Source: Lysinibacillus sp. FSL W8-0992 (GTDB lineage: Bacteria > Bacillota > Bacilli > Bacillales_A > Planococcaceae). From it: a stretch of 64,000 bases of DNA. The notes below the pieces were generated by a model. That model made no database searches, was not told where the DNA came from, and saw only the letters and a list, made by a program, of their open reading frames with translations. Positions 28,832-37,202 of this stretch are shown piece by piece. The number at the start of each line of letters is the position of its first letter. Positions within the stretch are counted from its first letter, which is position 1. Both the position numbers and the translations under genes were made by a program. The stretch is from positions 1,612,001 to 1,676,000 of the forward strand of contig NZ_JBBOZQ010000001.1 of assembly GCF_038008685.1 (NCBI RefSeq), given 5' to 3'.

Positions 28832-29068
28832 GTGAAATTAAACGCACATCAAATCAAGCAGTATCGTGAGGTACTAGGAATTACGCAAGGAGAATTATCG
28901 AGAAAACTCGGAATATCGTCGTCAACACTAGGCGCAATAGAACGTGAAGAACGTCGCCTTTCTGACGCAGTAGCAAGTAGAGCCAGTTCCGCATTGCTCG
29001 AAGCAAGTCGCAGGGTTATGGCAGCAACCGAAGAAATTCAAACGCTTGCCGACGCATTACAAAAATAA
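28832..29068 (+). CDS. XRE-family HTH protein (78 aa)
   Basis: Small cytosolic DNA-binding protein with a classical five-helix XRE domain (residues 5-55: IKQYREVLGITQGELSRKLGISSSTLGAIEREERRLSD) and a C-terminal Ala/Arg-rich helix. GTG start with AAAGGAG ten bases upstream. It lies directly downstream of the 14-unit array and its terminator and three bases before the next gene, so it heads the replication/structural transcript. The array units would be natural candidate binding sites; that is inference. Confidence 0.82.
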   Translation: MKLNAHQIKQYREVLGITQGELSRKLGISSSTLGAIEREERRLSDAVASRASSALLEASRRVMAATEEIQTLADALQK

Positions 29069-29089
29069 TAGATGAAAAGGATGATGACT

Positions 29090-30028
29090 ATGACAACAGC
29101 AATTACAGGAAAAGAATTCGTACAGCTACACCCGAATACACGACGCAAGGCAATTGCGCAGAAGGCAAACTTTATAGTTGTTGACGGCGTACCTTACGAC
29201 AGAGAAACACACGAATCGTTGGAAGGTCGATATGTTGCCGAGTTAACGCCAGTGCGAACAGAAGCGCAATCCAAAGTAATTGAATCGAAGCAAATCCTCG
29301 GAGATCACGAAAAAGAAAACGGAGGCTTTGTATTCTCCTTCTTTAAACAGTCACGCATGATAAGCGAACGATTCCCAACACTCAACAATTCCGATATTGC
29401 ACGTCTAATGTACCTCGGTACTTACATCGCATGGAATACAGGGCGCTTGCAGTACGATAATGGACGAGTGATTGACCGCGAAGGCTTTGAAAAGTTGATG
29501 GGGCTAAGTACGAAACGTTCACGCGAATTATTCAAACGCTACGTAGAGGCGGAGATTTTAACGGAAATCGATGACTGTATCTTTATGAATCCAACGGTAT
29601 TTTATCGAGGAAATGTAAAGACAATCAGCCACGCAGTATCAGATATGCAACACACGCGAGTGTTCAAGAAAACGATACGTGACTTATATGAGAAAACAAA
29701 CGGCAAAACGGTTGGACAGCTTGCGCTAGTCTACTCAGTTATGCCTTTTTTAAATTTCGAAACAAATACAATCTGCTTCAATCCAGACGAAACGGACCTG
29801 GATCGTCTACGCCCGATGGGACTAGAGAAACTTGCGGTTCTATTGGAATATGCAAACGCAGGTAAGTTAAAAACGGCATTAAATCGCGTTCAGATAGATG
29901 GACAAGTAGTATTTAGCTTCTATGAAAATCCGCGAGACAGACGTGAGAAACGTATCACAGTCAATCCTCGAACAATCTTCGCAGGAACTGGTGAGCAATT
30001 AGCTGCGATTATGGTGCAGTTCAATTAA
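29090..30028 (+). CDS. Winged-helix replication-initiator-like protein (RepL-like)
   Basis: 312-aa protein. The central part (about residues 105-180) reads NNSDIARLMYLGTYIAWNTG, then EGFEKLMGLSTKRSRELFKRYVEAEIL and CIFMNPTVFYRG, resembling the winged-helix core of RepL-type plasmid/phage initiators, which end in a similar MNPxxxYRG strand. The N terminus is basic. The start is placed at 29090 rather than 29072 because the preceding 26 bases (29070-29095) are an exact copy of the leader before the 43-aa gene (30371-30396), giving AAAAGG as SD. Function is probably initiation of element replication; similarity is by eye only. Confidence 0.5.
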   Translation: MTTAITGKEFVQLHPNTRRKAIAQKANFIVVDGVPYDRETHESLEGRYVAELTPVRTEAQSKVIESKQILGDHEKENGGFVFSFFKQSRMISERFPTLNNSDIARLMYLGTYIAWNTGRLQYDNGRVIDREGFEKLMGLSTKRSRELFKRYVEAEILTEIDDCIFMNPTVFYRGNVKTISHAVSDMQHTRVFKKTIRDLYEKTNGKTVGQLALVYSVMPFLNFETNTICFNPDETDLDRLRPMGLEKLAVLLEYANAGKLKTALNRVQIDGQVVFSFYENPRDRREKRITVNPRTIFAGTGEQLAAIMVQFN

Positions 30029-30050
30029 ACAGAGGAAAAGGAGAAAGATT

Positions 30051-30362
30051 ATGACACTAACCATTAAACAAACAGTAACAGAAACAGGTCCAGCAACAGT
30101 AGAGGTCGTTATTGAATTGCCTGACGAAAGTATATTTCGTGAGGTTTATCATAACGGAAACCTCGTATTCCCTGCATTTGTTTCGCTGCGTAAGGTCTTG
30201 CAACACTACAAAAAAACAGAAATCGCAGTGGTTACAACAAGTGAGCCACTGGCTATGGAGTACAACTACGAGTACCAAAACCCTAATGCTCGCTTATTAA
30301 TGGAATTAGTAAATGTAATCGTGCGAAACGGCTTGACCGTTAGCATTGAATATATTCAGTAA
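30051..30362 (+). CDS. Hypothetical protein (103 aa)
   Basis: Not recognised. A soluble protein starting MTLTIKQTVTETGPATVEVV with an apparent beta-rich first half and a helix ARLLMELVNVIVRNGLTVSIEYIQ at the end. AAAAGGAG is well spaced before the ATG and it follows the RepL-like gene by 22 bases, so it is almost certainly co-transcribed and translated. No Cys, signal peptide or membrane segment. Position suggests a replication or early accessory role. Confidence 0.7.
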   Translation: MTLTIKQTVTETGPATVEVVIELPDESIFREVYHNGNLVFPAFVSLRKVLQHYKKTEIAVVTTSEPLAMEYNYEYQNPNARLLMELVNVIVRNGLTVSIEYIQ

Positions 30363-30390
30363 AAATTAACAGATGAAAAGGATGATGACT

Positions 30391-30522
30391 ATGACAGAGA
30401 AAACAGAACAACAAACAGATGCTAAAACGATGGAGATGCTATACGCTATCAGTCTTTCATTAGCACGCTTAGAGGGCAAGTTAGATGTAATTGTTGCTCA
30501 AAGTAAAGGCGGTGCATGTTAA
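30391..30522 (+). CDS. Small hypothetical protein (43 aa)
   Basis: Forty-three codons beginning MTEKTEQQTDAKTMEMLYAI and ending KGGAC. The middle is an amphipathic helix suited to oligomerisation (MLYAISLSLARLEGKLDVIV). Its leader is an exact 26-bp copy of that before the RepL-like gene, including AAAAGG eleven bases before the ATG, which supports real translation. The stop overlaps the HNH gene start (TAATG). Function unknown. Confidence 0.65.
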   Translation: MTEKTEQQTDAKTMEMLYAISLSLARLEGKLDVIVAQSKGGAC

Positions 30523-31067
30523 TGAAGGTTTGCACAAAATGTGGTACTAAAACCAAACATTTTTACAGTATGAAGCGGACACACTGCATTGAATGTGAAC
30601 GGAAGGACGCTCGATACCGCATGGCATCGCTTGAAAATAGGGCTCGAGGTGCTTTCCGACATGCAAATAGAAAAGCTAAGCAATTCGGGGTTGCAAACGA
30701 TTTAACTTACGACGATGTTATGTACTTGTTTAAGTTAGCTGGCGGAAGATGTGCGTATACAGGTAGATTTAGCAACGATTTATCTCTCGAGCATGTCATT
30801 CCGATGTCAGCAGGTGGTGCGAATACGATAGGCAACATTATTGTCGTTGATGTCGGCGTAAATCGAAAGAAAAATGATCGTAGTTTCCTCGAGTTTATCG
30901 AGACAAAATATAATCCATACGATGTTGCACCACTCGTAAAACTGCTGGCAGCGAGAGGTAACCGTGATTATGAGGCGCTATATGACGAGTTATATGAGTT
31001 CCAACGAGAAGAATGCAACGCTTGGTACAGACGTCTTATGGACAAGCACAAGCAGGCTGCAGTATGA
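30522..31067 (+). CDS. HNH endonuclease-like protein with zinc-finger N terminus
   Basis: 181 aa. An N-terminal zinc site CTKCG...HCIEC precedes a basic helical linker (RGAFRHANRKAKQFG) and an HNH core at about residues 70-120: AGGRCAYTG, then LEHVIPMSAGGANTIGN and NRKKND. HNH proteins sit beside packaging or replication genes in many phages and nick DNA or assist terminase; others are homing nucleases. The start is ATG 30522, overlapping the 43-aa gene stop (TAATG), preferred over an in-frame ATG at 30516. It ends by overlapping the next ATG (ATGA). Confidence 0.8.
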   Translation: MKVCTKCGTKTKHFYSMKRTHCIECERKDARYRMASLENRARGAFRHANRKAKQFGVANDLTYDDVMYLFKLAGGRCAYTGRFSNDLSLEHVIPMSAGGANTIGNIIVVDVGVNRKKNDRSFLEFIETKYNPYDVAPLVKLLAARGNRDYEALYDELYEFQREECNAWYRRLMDKHKQAAV

Positions 31068-31306
31068 CGAAAATAAATAGAGAATTTGAGGCGTGGAAAT
31101 TGGATGACGATTTCTACGCCTTATATGTTGGCGCGGGATACCCTATCGCAATCAAGCGTATCAAAGCCAGGAAGGGTTACGCGGTCATGGCAACCTATCA
31201 CACTCGCGAAGGTAAATTACACGCAATACAATTCAAAATTCCAGTTAGACTGCGGAGGGGCTTGAAATCTGTATTAAAACGACTAGAGAACGATTCCTAC
31301 GTATAA
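31064..31306 (+). CDS. Hypothetical protein (80 aa)
   Basis: Not recognised. A basic beta-rich protein (EFEAWKLDDDFYALYVGAGYPIAI through RLRRGLKSVLKRLE). The start is ATG 31064, overlapping the HNH stop by four bases; a longer in-frame start at 31013 lies inside the HNH gene without an SD. The gene-free stretch after it (31307-31450) has a perfect ACCGCC/GGCGGT hairpin (31369-31391) and a GTGTT/AACAC hairpin, a probable leader for the structural genes. Confidence 0.65.
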   Translation: MTKINREFEAWKLDDDFYALYVGAGYPIAIKRIKARKGYAVMATYHTREGKLHAIQFKIPVRLRRGLKSVLKRLENDSYV

Positions 31307-31450
31307 ATTATCAACCAACTTATTTCAACGTGCTAGAAATAAAGAATCATCGAAAATCGTTACCCATGACCGCCGAAACTGGAAGGGCGGTGAGTGTTCC
31401 ATAAACACACCGTAGTATCCCACATTTAATAACTTAGGAGGAAAAGGAAA

Positions 31451-31915
31451 ATGACAAATGAAACAACAGAACAGCCAGAACAAGAATTAATCGAGGAACA
31501 AGTAACCGATCAATCGCCAGATCAAACGGAAATTGACGATTTACGAGCGCAGGTAGCCGAGTATGAAGCGTTAAAAGCGCAAATAGCAGAGCAAGAGGCG
31601 ACTCAAAAAGCCGAGATATTCGCACAGAAGGTCGAACAATCTGGCGTAAAAGACTTCTATAAATTACAGCCGTTCCTTGACGCTACAAAGCTAGAAGGCG
31701 ATGCGCTCGACGAACTGCTCGGCATCTTGCAGGGTATGAAGCCAAAGCAGACACCGATTGGCGCAGCGACTAATGGCGGTAATGATACAAAAACAGTTCA
31801 TCAAACGATGCTAGCGGACGCAGAGGCAGTAGCTAAGCGAACTGGCAGCGTTGAAGATATTGCCGCATTTAGCGGACTAAAACAAAAAATTAAACAATTT
31901 GGGGGACGACGATAA
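31451..31915 (+). CDS. Phage capsid scaffold-like protein
   Basis: 154 aa, highly acidic N-terminal region and predicted long coiled helix (residues about 20-60: EIDDLRAQVAEYEALKAQIAEQEATQK), a middle with short helices, and a basic C terminus (KQKIKQFGGRR) of the kind that binds capsid protein. Small acidic helical proteins immediately before the major capsid gene are typically scaffolds. The stop overlaps the capsid ATG (TAATG). The SD AGGAGG is well placed. No protease domain is present, so scaffold removal would need a helper protease or be non-proteolytic. Confidence 0.65.
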   Translation: MTNETTEQPEQELIEEQVTDQSPDQTEIDDLRAQVAEYEALKAQIAEQEATQKAEIFAQKVEQSGVKDFYKLQPFLDATKLEGDALDELLGILQGMKPKQTPIGAATNGGNDTKTVHQTMLADAEAVAKRTGSVEDIAAFSGLKQKIKQFGGRR

Positions 31916-33009
31916 TGACAAACGCAATTAATACTACTCAATTAGTAGGTAAGAAAGAATCTGTAGTAGACGAGGTACTTTTACTCAATCCAAATCAAAC
32001 GCCTCTAGTAAACTTACTAGGCTTTAAACAACCCGTAACTAATACAACTCACGTTTGGTACGAGGATCAAACATTCGCAGTCAAAACGAAGGTGACGGCG
32101 CTTGCTGCTATCGAAGCTACCGAGTTAACCGTAGCTGACGTGGAGCCATTTGTAGTCGATGCTATTGCACAAATCGAGGAGGAGTTAGTACAGGTTACTG
32201 CGATTAATACCTCTGCTAAGAAAATCACAGTAGTACGTGGTTATGCAGGTACAACAGCCTCGGCAATCGCAAAAGACGCAGAGATTGAGTTCTTATATGT
32301 ACGTGGTGAAGAAGGCGCTGACATTCCGAAATCACGCTACAAACCACGCCAACGTGTTGAAAACTATACACAAATCTTCATGGAATCGGTAGAAGTTACT
32401 GGCACAGCAGAATCAGTATCACAGTATGGTGTAGACGGCTTATACAACTACGAGAAAGCGAAGAAACAACTTGAAGTTGCGTTACAGCTTGAAAAATCGT
32501 TAATCAACGGAGTCAAGTTCGATGATGGTACTGTACGACATTTAGGCGGTCTACGTAACTTCATTAAGACAAATGTTACAGACGCAGGTAAAGTCGCTAT
32601 TTCAATTAAGATGCTTACGGATATGGTACAGACGGTGTTCGAGAAAGGCGGTCTTGCAGGTGGCGGACAGTATGCGTTCATTGTGTCAGCGCATCAGAAG
32701 CGTGCTATAAGTGATTTACAAGGCGATAAAATCCGCATTACACAAGCGGAAAACAGTCGTGGACAAGTAGTCGATCACTTAGTAACCGACTTCGGGCAGT
32801 TCCCAATAGTCATGAACGATAATGTTAAGTCGAATGAGATTTTCTTCATCGACATTAATCGTACGGCAATCAAGCCGTTAAATGACCGCGGATTCCACCA
32901 TATTCCTGCGGCAGTTACAGGCGACCGTCAACGTGGTTTTATCGTAGGCGAGTATACTCTTGAATTCAAGCAAGAGTCGGCACACGGTCGAATTAAAAAT
33001 CTAGCGTAA
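31915..33009 (+). CDS. Major capsid protein, SU10/DUF5309 type
   Basis: 364-aa HK97-fold major capsid protein of the SU10 family. The N-terminal arm NPNQTPLVNLLG with HVWYEDQTF, an inserted beta domain at about residues 55-125, then RVENYTQIFMESVEVTGTAE, the spine-helix region YEKAKKQLEVALQLEKSLINGV and the P-domain strands DFGQFPIVMNDNV and FFIDINRTAIKPL are in the expected order. It forms the icosahedral shell. It is intact, with a coupled scaffold upstream. Finding it without portal, protease or terminase is unusual. Confidence 0.88.
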   Translation: MTNAINTTQLVGKKESVVDEVLLLNPNQTPLVNLLGFKQPVTNTTHVWYEDQTFAVKTKVTALAAIEATELTVADVEPFVVDAIAQIEEELVQVTAINTSAKKITVVRGYAGTTASAIAKDAEIEFLYVRGEEGADIPKSRYKPRQRVENYTQIFMESVEVTGTAESVSQYGVDGLYNYEKAKKQLEVALQLEKSLINGVKFDDGTVRHLGGLRNFIKTNVTDAGKVAISIKMLTDMVQTVFEKGGLAGGGQYAFIVSAHQKRAISDLQGDKIRITQAENSRGQVVDHLVTDFGQFPIVMNDNVKSNEIFFIDINRTAIKPLNDRGFHHIPAAVTGDRQRGFIVGEYTLEFKQESAHGRIKNLA

Positions 33010-33107
33010 CAATTTTCGAGAGGCTTGCGATTAATTTCGTTTGTCTCTTTTTGTTTCAAACGTGAAAGTCAGTTCAAAAAAAAATTAAATGTATGGGAGA
33101 CGATTAA

Positions 33108-33500
33108 ATGACAATTTTAGACGCATTCTTAGGGGCAAAACCTACAGTAGAAATTACGGAAAAGGTATTTATTAAACGTTTAGGTAATTCTATTACGATT
33201 AAAGCACTTACAGGTGAGGATATCGATATGATTCGTGACCAGGCAACTTATCCGATTAAGAACGGTAAGAAAACGGAGCTAAGAGTTAATGAAGAAGAAG
33301 TATCACGCTTACTTATCGTTAAAGCAACGATTGAGCCGAACTTTGCGGATAGACAATTGTTAGAGCATTTTAAAGCGGCTGACGCAGGAGATTGCATACA
33401 AAAAGCGTTATTAGCTGGAGAAATTGCAACATTACAAAATGCAATTTTGACACTATCCGGCTTTAACGACGAGGAAGAAATAGAAGAAGTAAAAAACTAA
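33108..33500 (+). CDS. Tail assembly chaperone (short form), XkdN-like
   Basis: 130-aa protein of the kind encoded just before tape-measure genes: N-terminal EKVFIKRLGNSITIKALTGEDIDMIRDQ, the PNFADRQLLEHF region and the acidic C terminus FNDEEEIEEVKN. Such chaperones bind the tape measure and recruit tail-tube subunits. Its last two sense codons before TAA form the slippery heptamer A AAA AAC (33491-33497), allowing a -1 shift into a further 60-codon frame. SD GGGAGAC is present. An ORF order capsid, chaperone, tape measure without connectors between them is abnormal. Confidence 0.72.
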   Translation: MTILDAFLGAKPTVEITEKVFIKRLGNSITIKALTGEDIDMIRDQATYPIKNGKKTELRVNEEEVSRLLIVKATIEPNFADRQLLEHFKAADAGDCIQKALLAGEIATLQNAILTLSGFNDEEEIEEVKN

Positions 33501-33679
33501 TTAAGGCGGGTGGTGAAGCATTCTTATTGCACCGCATATGGCAAAATCACCACATACCGCCGCATGAAGTTTATGAGATGAAGAAGCGTTATAGGACGTT
33601 TATGTATGCGTCAGAAATGATTGTGATGGATGAAGAAGATCAACAGCGAAAAGAATTAGAACGTAAACAAAGGCAGTAG
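33108..33679 (+). CDS. Tail assembly chaperone, -1 frameshift extended form
   Basis: After the heptamer A AAA AAC at 33491-33497 the -1 frame stays open for 60 codons (LIKAGGEAFLLHRIWQNHH...) to TAG at 33677-33679, giving a product of about 190 aa. The extension has no start codon near its 5' end and no SD, so frameshifting is the only evident route to translate it. It is helical, charged and ends RKELERKQRQ, as expected for the T-domain of gpG/gpGT-type chaperone pairs. Conservation of this exact signal type is well known in siphophage and myophage tails. Confidence 0.75.
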
Positions 33680-33708
33680 AAGGCGCTCTTAATAGGGCGT
33701 CTTTTTTA
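33680..33708 (+). terminator. Terminator after the chaperone frameshift ORF
   Basis: AAGGCGCTC and GGGCGTCTT pair (two wobbles) around a 6-base loop and are followed by T residues. It may be partial, since the tape measure lies downstream. Confidence 0.6.
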
Positions 33709-33725
33709 TTTTGTCAAAGGAGAGT

Positions 33726-33809
33726 ATGCGAATGAATGACAAATTATATGAACATAGCAATCGGTTTATATCAGCCAGTCAAAAAGCCGTAAAGAGAGCT
33801 GATTACTAA
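33726..33809 (+). CDS. Small leader-like ORF (27 aa) coupled to the tape measure
   Basis: Starts MRMNDKLYEHSNRFISASQK and ends RADY. AAAGGAG is spaced seven bases before the ATG, whereas the tape-measure ATG has no SD of its own and overlaps this stop (TAATG at 33807-33811). The small ORF therefore probably sets tape-measure translation by coupling. Protein function unknown. Confidence 0.6.
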   Translation: MRMNDKLYEHSNRFISASQKAVKRADY

Positions 33810-36142
33810 TGGCTATTAATTTAACCGCAGTTTTCAGAATGAGGGACGAAGGATCGTCTCGTATGCGTCGATTAACACAAATGATGGAACAAATGAACCG
33901 TACGAGCAGAACTACGAGCGAAAGTATGTCGAGGGCACAATCAACAACTAACCGTTTTAGTGATGCCGTTTCTTTGACGTCGAATCGTATGGGTGGGTTT
34001 GCAACTCGAGTCACTTCATTGCGCGTAGGGGCTAACGGACTAAGTACGTCATTACGCGGGATGCAAGGCGCTTTAGTGGGAATCGCGGGGGCCTACGTGG
34101 GAGCAAATGGGGCGGCCAAATTGTTTAATTTAACAATCGGCGCTGCAGCAAACTACGAACAAAATGCGATGGCAATTAGCGGTATGTTCGGTGACGATAA
34201 AAAGGCGAAAAAATATCTCCAAATGGTAGAGAAAGCAGCAATTGACAGTCCTGTTTTAAATAGCACAGATATGCTGTCAAATTCAAAGGCATTCTTGGGA
34301 CTTAGTAAAAATGTTGATGAACTCAAACAAGTTTGGGGATTAGTTGAACGTATACAGGCGCTTTCCGGTGTAGATACTCAGCAGGCAGCTTTCTCAACTA
34401 AGGAGCTTATGCAAGGTGACTACATTTCAATGTACGATGCGATAGGATTGGATAAAAAGGAATTACAAAAAATCACTAAAATGGACGGCATGTCTGCTAA
34501 GATGGCCGGATTAGATAAGTTATTAACCAAAATGGGTGTAACAGATGAAATGGTTAATAAGATGGGAAATACAACAAAAGGATTGTGGTCCCAACTCGAA
34601 GAGAAGTCACAGACTTTCTTTAGAAACATGGGAATGGAAAGTAATACGAAATTAGGCGACTTCTTACGGCGACTAAACAAGATGTTTGATGGGATTGATA
34701 CCGAAGCACTCAGTAACAAATTAGGTAGTCTGCTCGGAAAGGTTACAGATAAAGCAATCGCATTGTACGATTTATTCGTGAAATGGCGTAAACCAATCGC
34801 ATATGCGGCAGGGGCTATAGCAACGTTTGCTGGAGCACTAATTGCTGTAGGAGCTATATCAATGCTAGCAAATCCGATTTCATTAATAGCCGCAGGAATT
34901 GCGGCCGCAGCAGTCGGAGTAAAGGCGCTCTATGACAATAGCGAAACGTTCCGAGGCATTATTGGCGGTATCATAGGGAAAGTCAAGTCGTTGGTCGGCG
35001 CATTTAAAACGGGGGGCACTGGCGGATTAATAGACGCTATCTTCCCACCGGACATTGCTAAAAAAGTGAATGCAGTAGTGGGCGGTATAAAGTCGAAAAT
35101 ATCCGATTTGATGTCTGCATTTAAAACAGGCGGAGTTAAGGGAGTTTTCGACGAAATTTTCGGAGCTGGATCGTTCGCTAAGGTTAAGGCGAAATTCGAG
35201 GAAGTAAAAGCGTATGTTACCGAAAAGGTGACGCAATTCTCCTCAGTATTCGGACGGTTGAAGGGGGCTTTTACGCAGGTATGGACGACAATTTCTAGCA
35301 TAGTCTCGAACCTTTGGACGGTCATTCAACCGTATTTAAGCGGACTTTGGAACCTACTGCAAATTCTCGGAGATGTTGCGGTACTAGTTTTCAATAACGT
35401 TATTGCTCCAGCGCTTTCGTTTGTTGCGCAACTATTCTCGACTTTATGGACTATTGCACAACCGATTATTAACGCTATTGCCCAAGGATTCGAGTTGATG
35501 TCTAAAGTAATTAAATGGCTGTGGGATAACGTACTAGCGCCACTTGTCGAATTTATCTTAACTGGCGTTAAAAATGCGTTCGACATATTCTCTGATGCGT
35601 TATCTGGCGTACAGGGATGGTTCGAAAAATTGAGCGGATGGATTTCGACTGTATACGATAACATTAAGGATTTCGTCGGATTTATTAGTTCCGTTAAGAT
35701 GCCGGACTGGCTATCTAGCGGAATCAACTCGACTGTATCGTTCGTTGGTAATATGCTCGGCGGCAGTAAACCGGACGGTTCGCATTATCATGGACTAAAT
35801 AACGTGCCTTATGATAATTATCTATCATATTTGCACAAAGGAGAAATGGTATTACCTCGTTTTGAGGCGGAAGCATATCGTTCTATGATTAGTGGAAAAA
35901 CACGCAGTTCGGGAGTAGATGATGTTACTTACAACTCAACAGGCGTAGGGATAACAAACAACTCAACTTATAATTCATATAACACTGCGAATACTCCTCG
36001 CAATGAAAAAGGCACGCCTAGTGTAGTTACGATTAGACCAACGATCAATATGCCTGGCATGGTTGTTCGCGAAGAAGCTGATATTCGTAAAATTGCAGAT
36101 GCGCTTGTAAGTGGAATCTTAGAGAAAAGAGGAGGATTTTAG
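33809..36142 (+). CDS. Phage tail tape measure protein
   Basis: 777 aa. The N-terminal section (RMRDEGSSRMRRLTQMMEQMNRTSRT) is helical and polar, hydrophobic segments lie at about 325-375 (PIAYAAGAIATFAGALIAVG, ANPISLIAAGIAAAAVGV) and 490-590 (repeated Trp-rich LWTVIQPYLSGLWNLLQ-type helices), and the C terminus has SHYHGLNNVPYDNYLSYLHKGEMVLPRFEA, a motif found at the end of many Firmicute tape measures. It fixes tail length and is injected with DNA. Internal repeats (FKTGG...DAIFPPDIAKKV, FKTGGVKGVFDEIFG) are visible at about 400-450. At about 1.5 angstrom per residue it would suit a tail near 115 nm. It is intact. Confidence 0.88.
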   Translation: MAINLTAVFRMRDEGSSRMRRLTQMMEQMNRTSRTTSESMSRAQSTTNRFSDAVSLTSNRMGGFATRVTSLRVGANGLSTSLRGMQGALVGIAGAYVGANGAAKLFNLTIGAAANYEQNAMAISGMFGDDKKAKKYLQMVEKAAIDSPVLNSTDMLSNSKAFLGLSKNVDELKQVWGLVERIQALSGVDTQQAAFSTKELMQGDYISMYDAIGLDKKELQKITKMDGMSAKMAGLDKLLTKMGVTDEMVNKMGNTTKGLWSQLEEKSQTFFRNMGMESNTKLGDFLRRLNKMFDGIDTEALSNKLGSLLGKVTDKAIALYDLFVKWRKPIAYAAGAIATFAGALIAVGAISMLANPISLIAAGIAAAAVGVKALYDNSETFRGIIGGIIGKVKSLVGAFKTGGTGGLIDAIFPPDIAKKVNAVVGGIKSKISDLMSAFKTGGVKGVFDEIFGAGSFAKVKAKFEEVKAYVTEKVTQFSSVFGRLKGAFTQVWTTISSIVSNLWTVIQPYLSGLWNLLQILGDVAVLVFNNVIAPALSFVAQLFSTLWTIAQPIINAIAQGFELMSKVIKWLWDNVLAPLVEFILTGVKNAFDIFSDALSGVQGWFEKLSGWISTVYDNIKDFVGFISSVKMPDWLSSGINSTVSFVGNMLGGSKPDGSHYHGLNNVPYDNYLSYLHKGEMVLPRFEAEAYRSMISGKTRSSGVDDVTYNSTGVGITNNSTYNSYNTANTPRNEKGTPSVVTIRPTINMPGMVVREEADIRKIADALVSGILEKRGGF

Positions 36143-36483
36143 TGGGTGTATATAAACCGGAAATAATAAAAGAAGGCAGTGCGGTTGGCCGTTTGTTGAA
36201 TGTAATAGAATATGTCGGCTATAATCCAGGCGGTCGTATTCGTACGGCAACAGTGACTAGTGTGTATCCTAATTTTAGAATCCTAGTAACTGGAGATACC
36301 GTTGATACTCCTGCGCAGGGTCTTACTTGCAATCCCGACCTGTTCAATCGAACTGAGACTGTTAAAATTGATGGTGTTACCCGAACAATTGAGTATCCCA
36401 ATCGATTAGTCGAAGGTGCTAAGATATGGGTTTTCGAGCCGGAGCATCAACAGTTATTGTACGTATTAGCGATGGGAGAATAA
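36142..36483 (+). CDS. Phage protein, XkdR/DUF2577-like
   Basis: 113-aa protein starting at GTG that overlaps the tape-measure stop (TAGTG). The order of short beta strands (IRTATVTSVYPNFRILVTGD, LFNRTETVKIDG, LVEGAKIWVFEPEHQQLLYVLAM) resembles DUF2577/XkdR tail proteins: an export of what looks like a GxVxSxxPlxI strand and a final GDkVxxxxxxGQxyxxL-type strand. In PBSX this gene lies a few genes after the tape measure. Assignment is by eye and tentative; it is in any case part of the tail transcript, which ends at the following terminator. Confidence 0.45.
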   Translation: MGVYKPEIIKEGSAVGRLLNVIEYVGYNPGGRIRTATVTSVYPNFRILVTGDTVDTPAQGLTCNPDLFNRTETVKIDGVTRTIEYPNRLVEGAKIWVFEPEHQQLLYVLAMGE

Positions 36484-36499
36484 CGCTAAAATAAATGGG

Positions 36500-36540
36500 G
36501 GCAGGCATCGGCTAATACAGCTATGCTTGCCGATTTTTTT
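36500..36540 (+). terminator. Terminator of the structural module
   Basis: GGCAGGCAT and ATGCTTGCC pair (one wobble) and are followed by TTTTTTT. Confidence 0.85.
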
Positions 36541-36543
36541 CGC

Positions 36544-37130
36544 CTATTTACTTAGAACTCCGTTTGTAAATCGGACATAACGCAAAATTGACGCATTATA
36601 TAGAAGAAACTTCAAATACATAGTTCCGATTATGTCCGATTTTAACGCATTTTTGACGCTAGTATATGATCGATTTAATCGGGCAGATGACGGATTTGCA
36701 GGTGCACTTAAAACACTTTGATTCTCGACGATTATCACCATTTTGTAATCGGCATAGTCCGTCAATAACTAAACCTTCCGAAATTGACGACATTATATAG
36801 AAGGAAGTCAAAAAGGTAACTATAGTAGACGTTAGTTCTGACGCATAAATGACGGGTAGAGGCTCCGAATGGACAAGCACATAAAACACTTTGCGAGAGG
36901 TTTACATTACTTTACATAATTCGGCGGTTTCAACGGGACATATAATAGAAGGAACTGTGAATATAAAAATTTATGTAAAGTTAGATAACGTAATGTTAAC
37001 GCAGATTACAACGGGCAGACAGTCGGATTGGACGGGGATGTCTGAAACTCGAGGGGTTTCTAAAATACTAGCGTAAATAACTAGATATGTACGTTTTTCT
37101 ATATTTTCGTACATACAAAACGTTGACTTT
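36544..37130. repeat. Non-coding degenerate long repeat region
   Basis: About 590 bp with repeating words at roughly 170-200-bp intervals: AAATTGACGCATTATATAGAAG (36583) / AAATTGACGACATTATATAGAAGG (36782) / ACGGGACATATAATAGAAGG (36935), and GCACTTAAAACACTTTG (36705) / GCACATAAAACACTTTG (36878). TGTCCGATT and GACGCAT words also recur. No supported gene; a 61-codon frame at 36891 lacks an SD. It ends just upstream of the second recombinase and may hold its control or binding sites. Confidence 0.55.
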
Positions 37131-37202
37131 ACTATATCCATCGTTTATGATTGCGTTAAGATACATAGTATGTACGATAACGTATGAAATGAGGCGGATA
37201 TT

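Noticed and set aside
36891-37076. 61-codon ORF in the long repeat region
   Set aside because: No SD and it overlaps recurring non-coding words.
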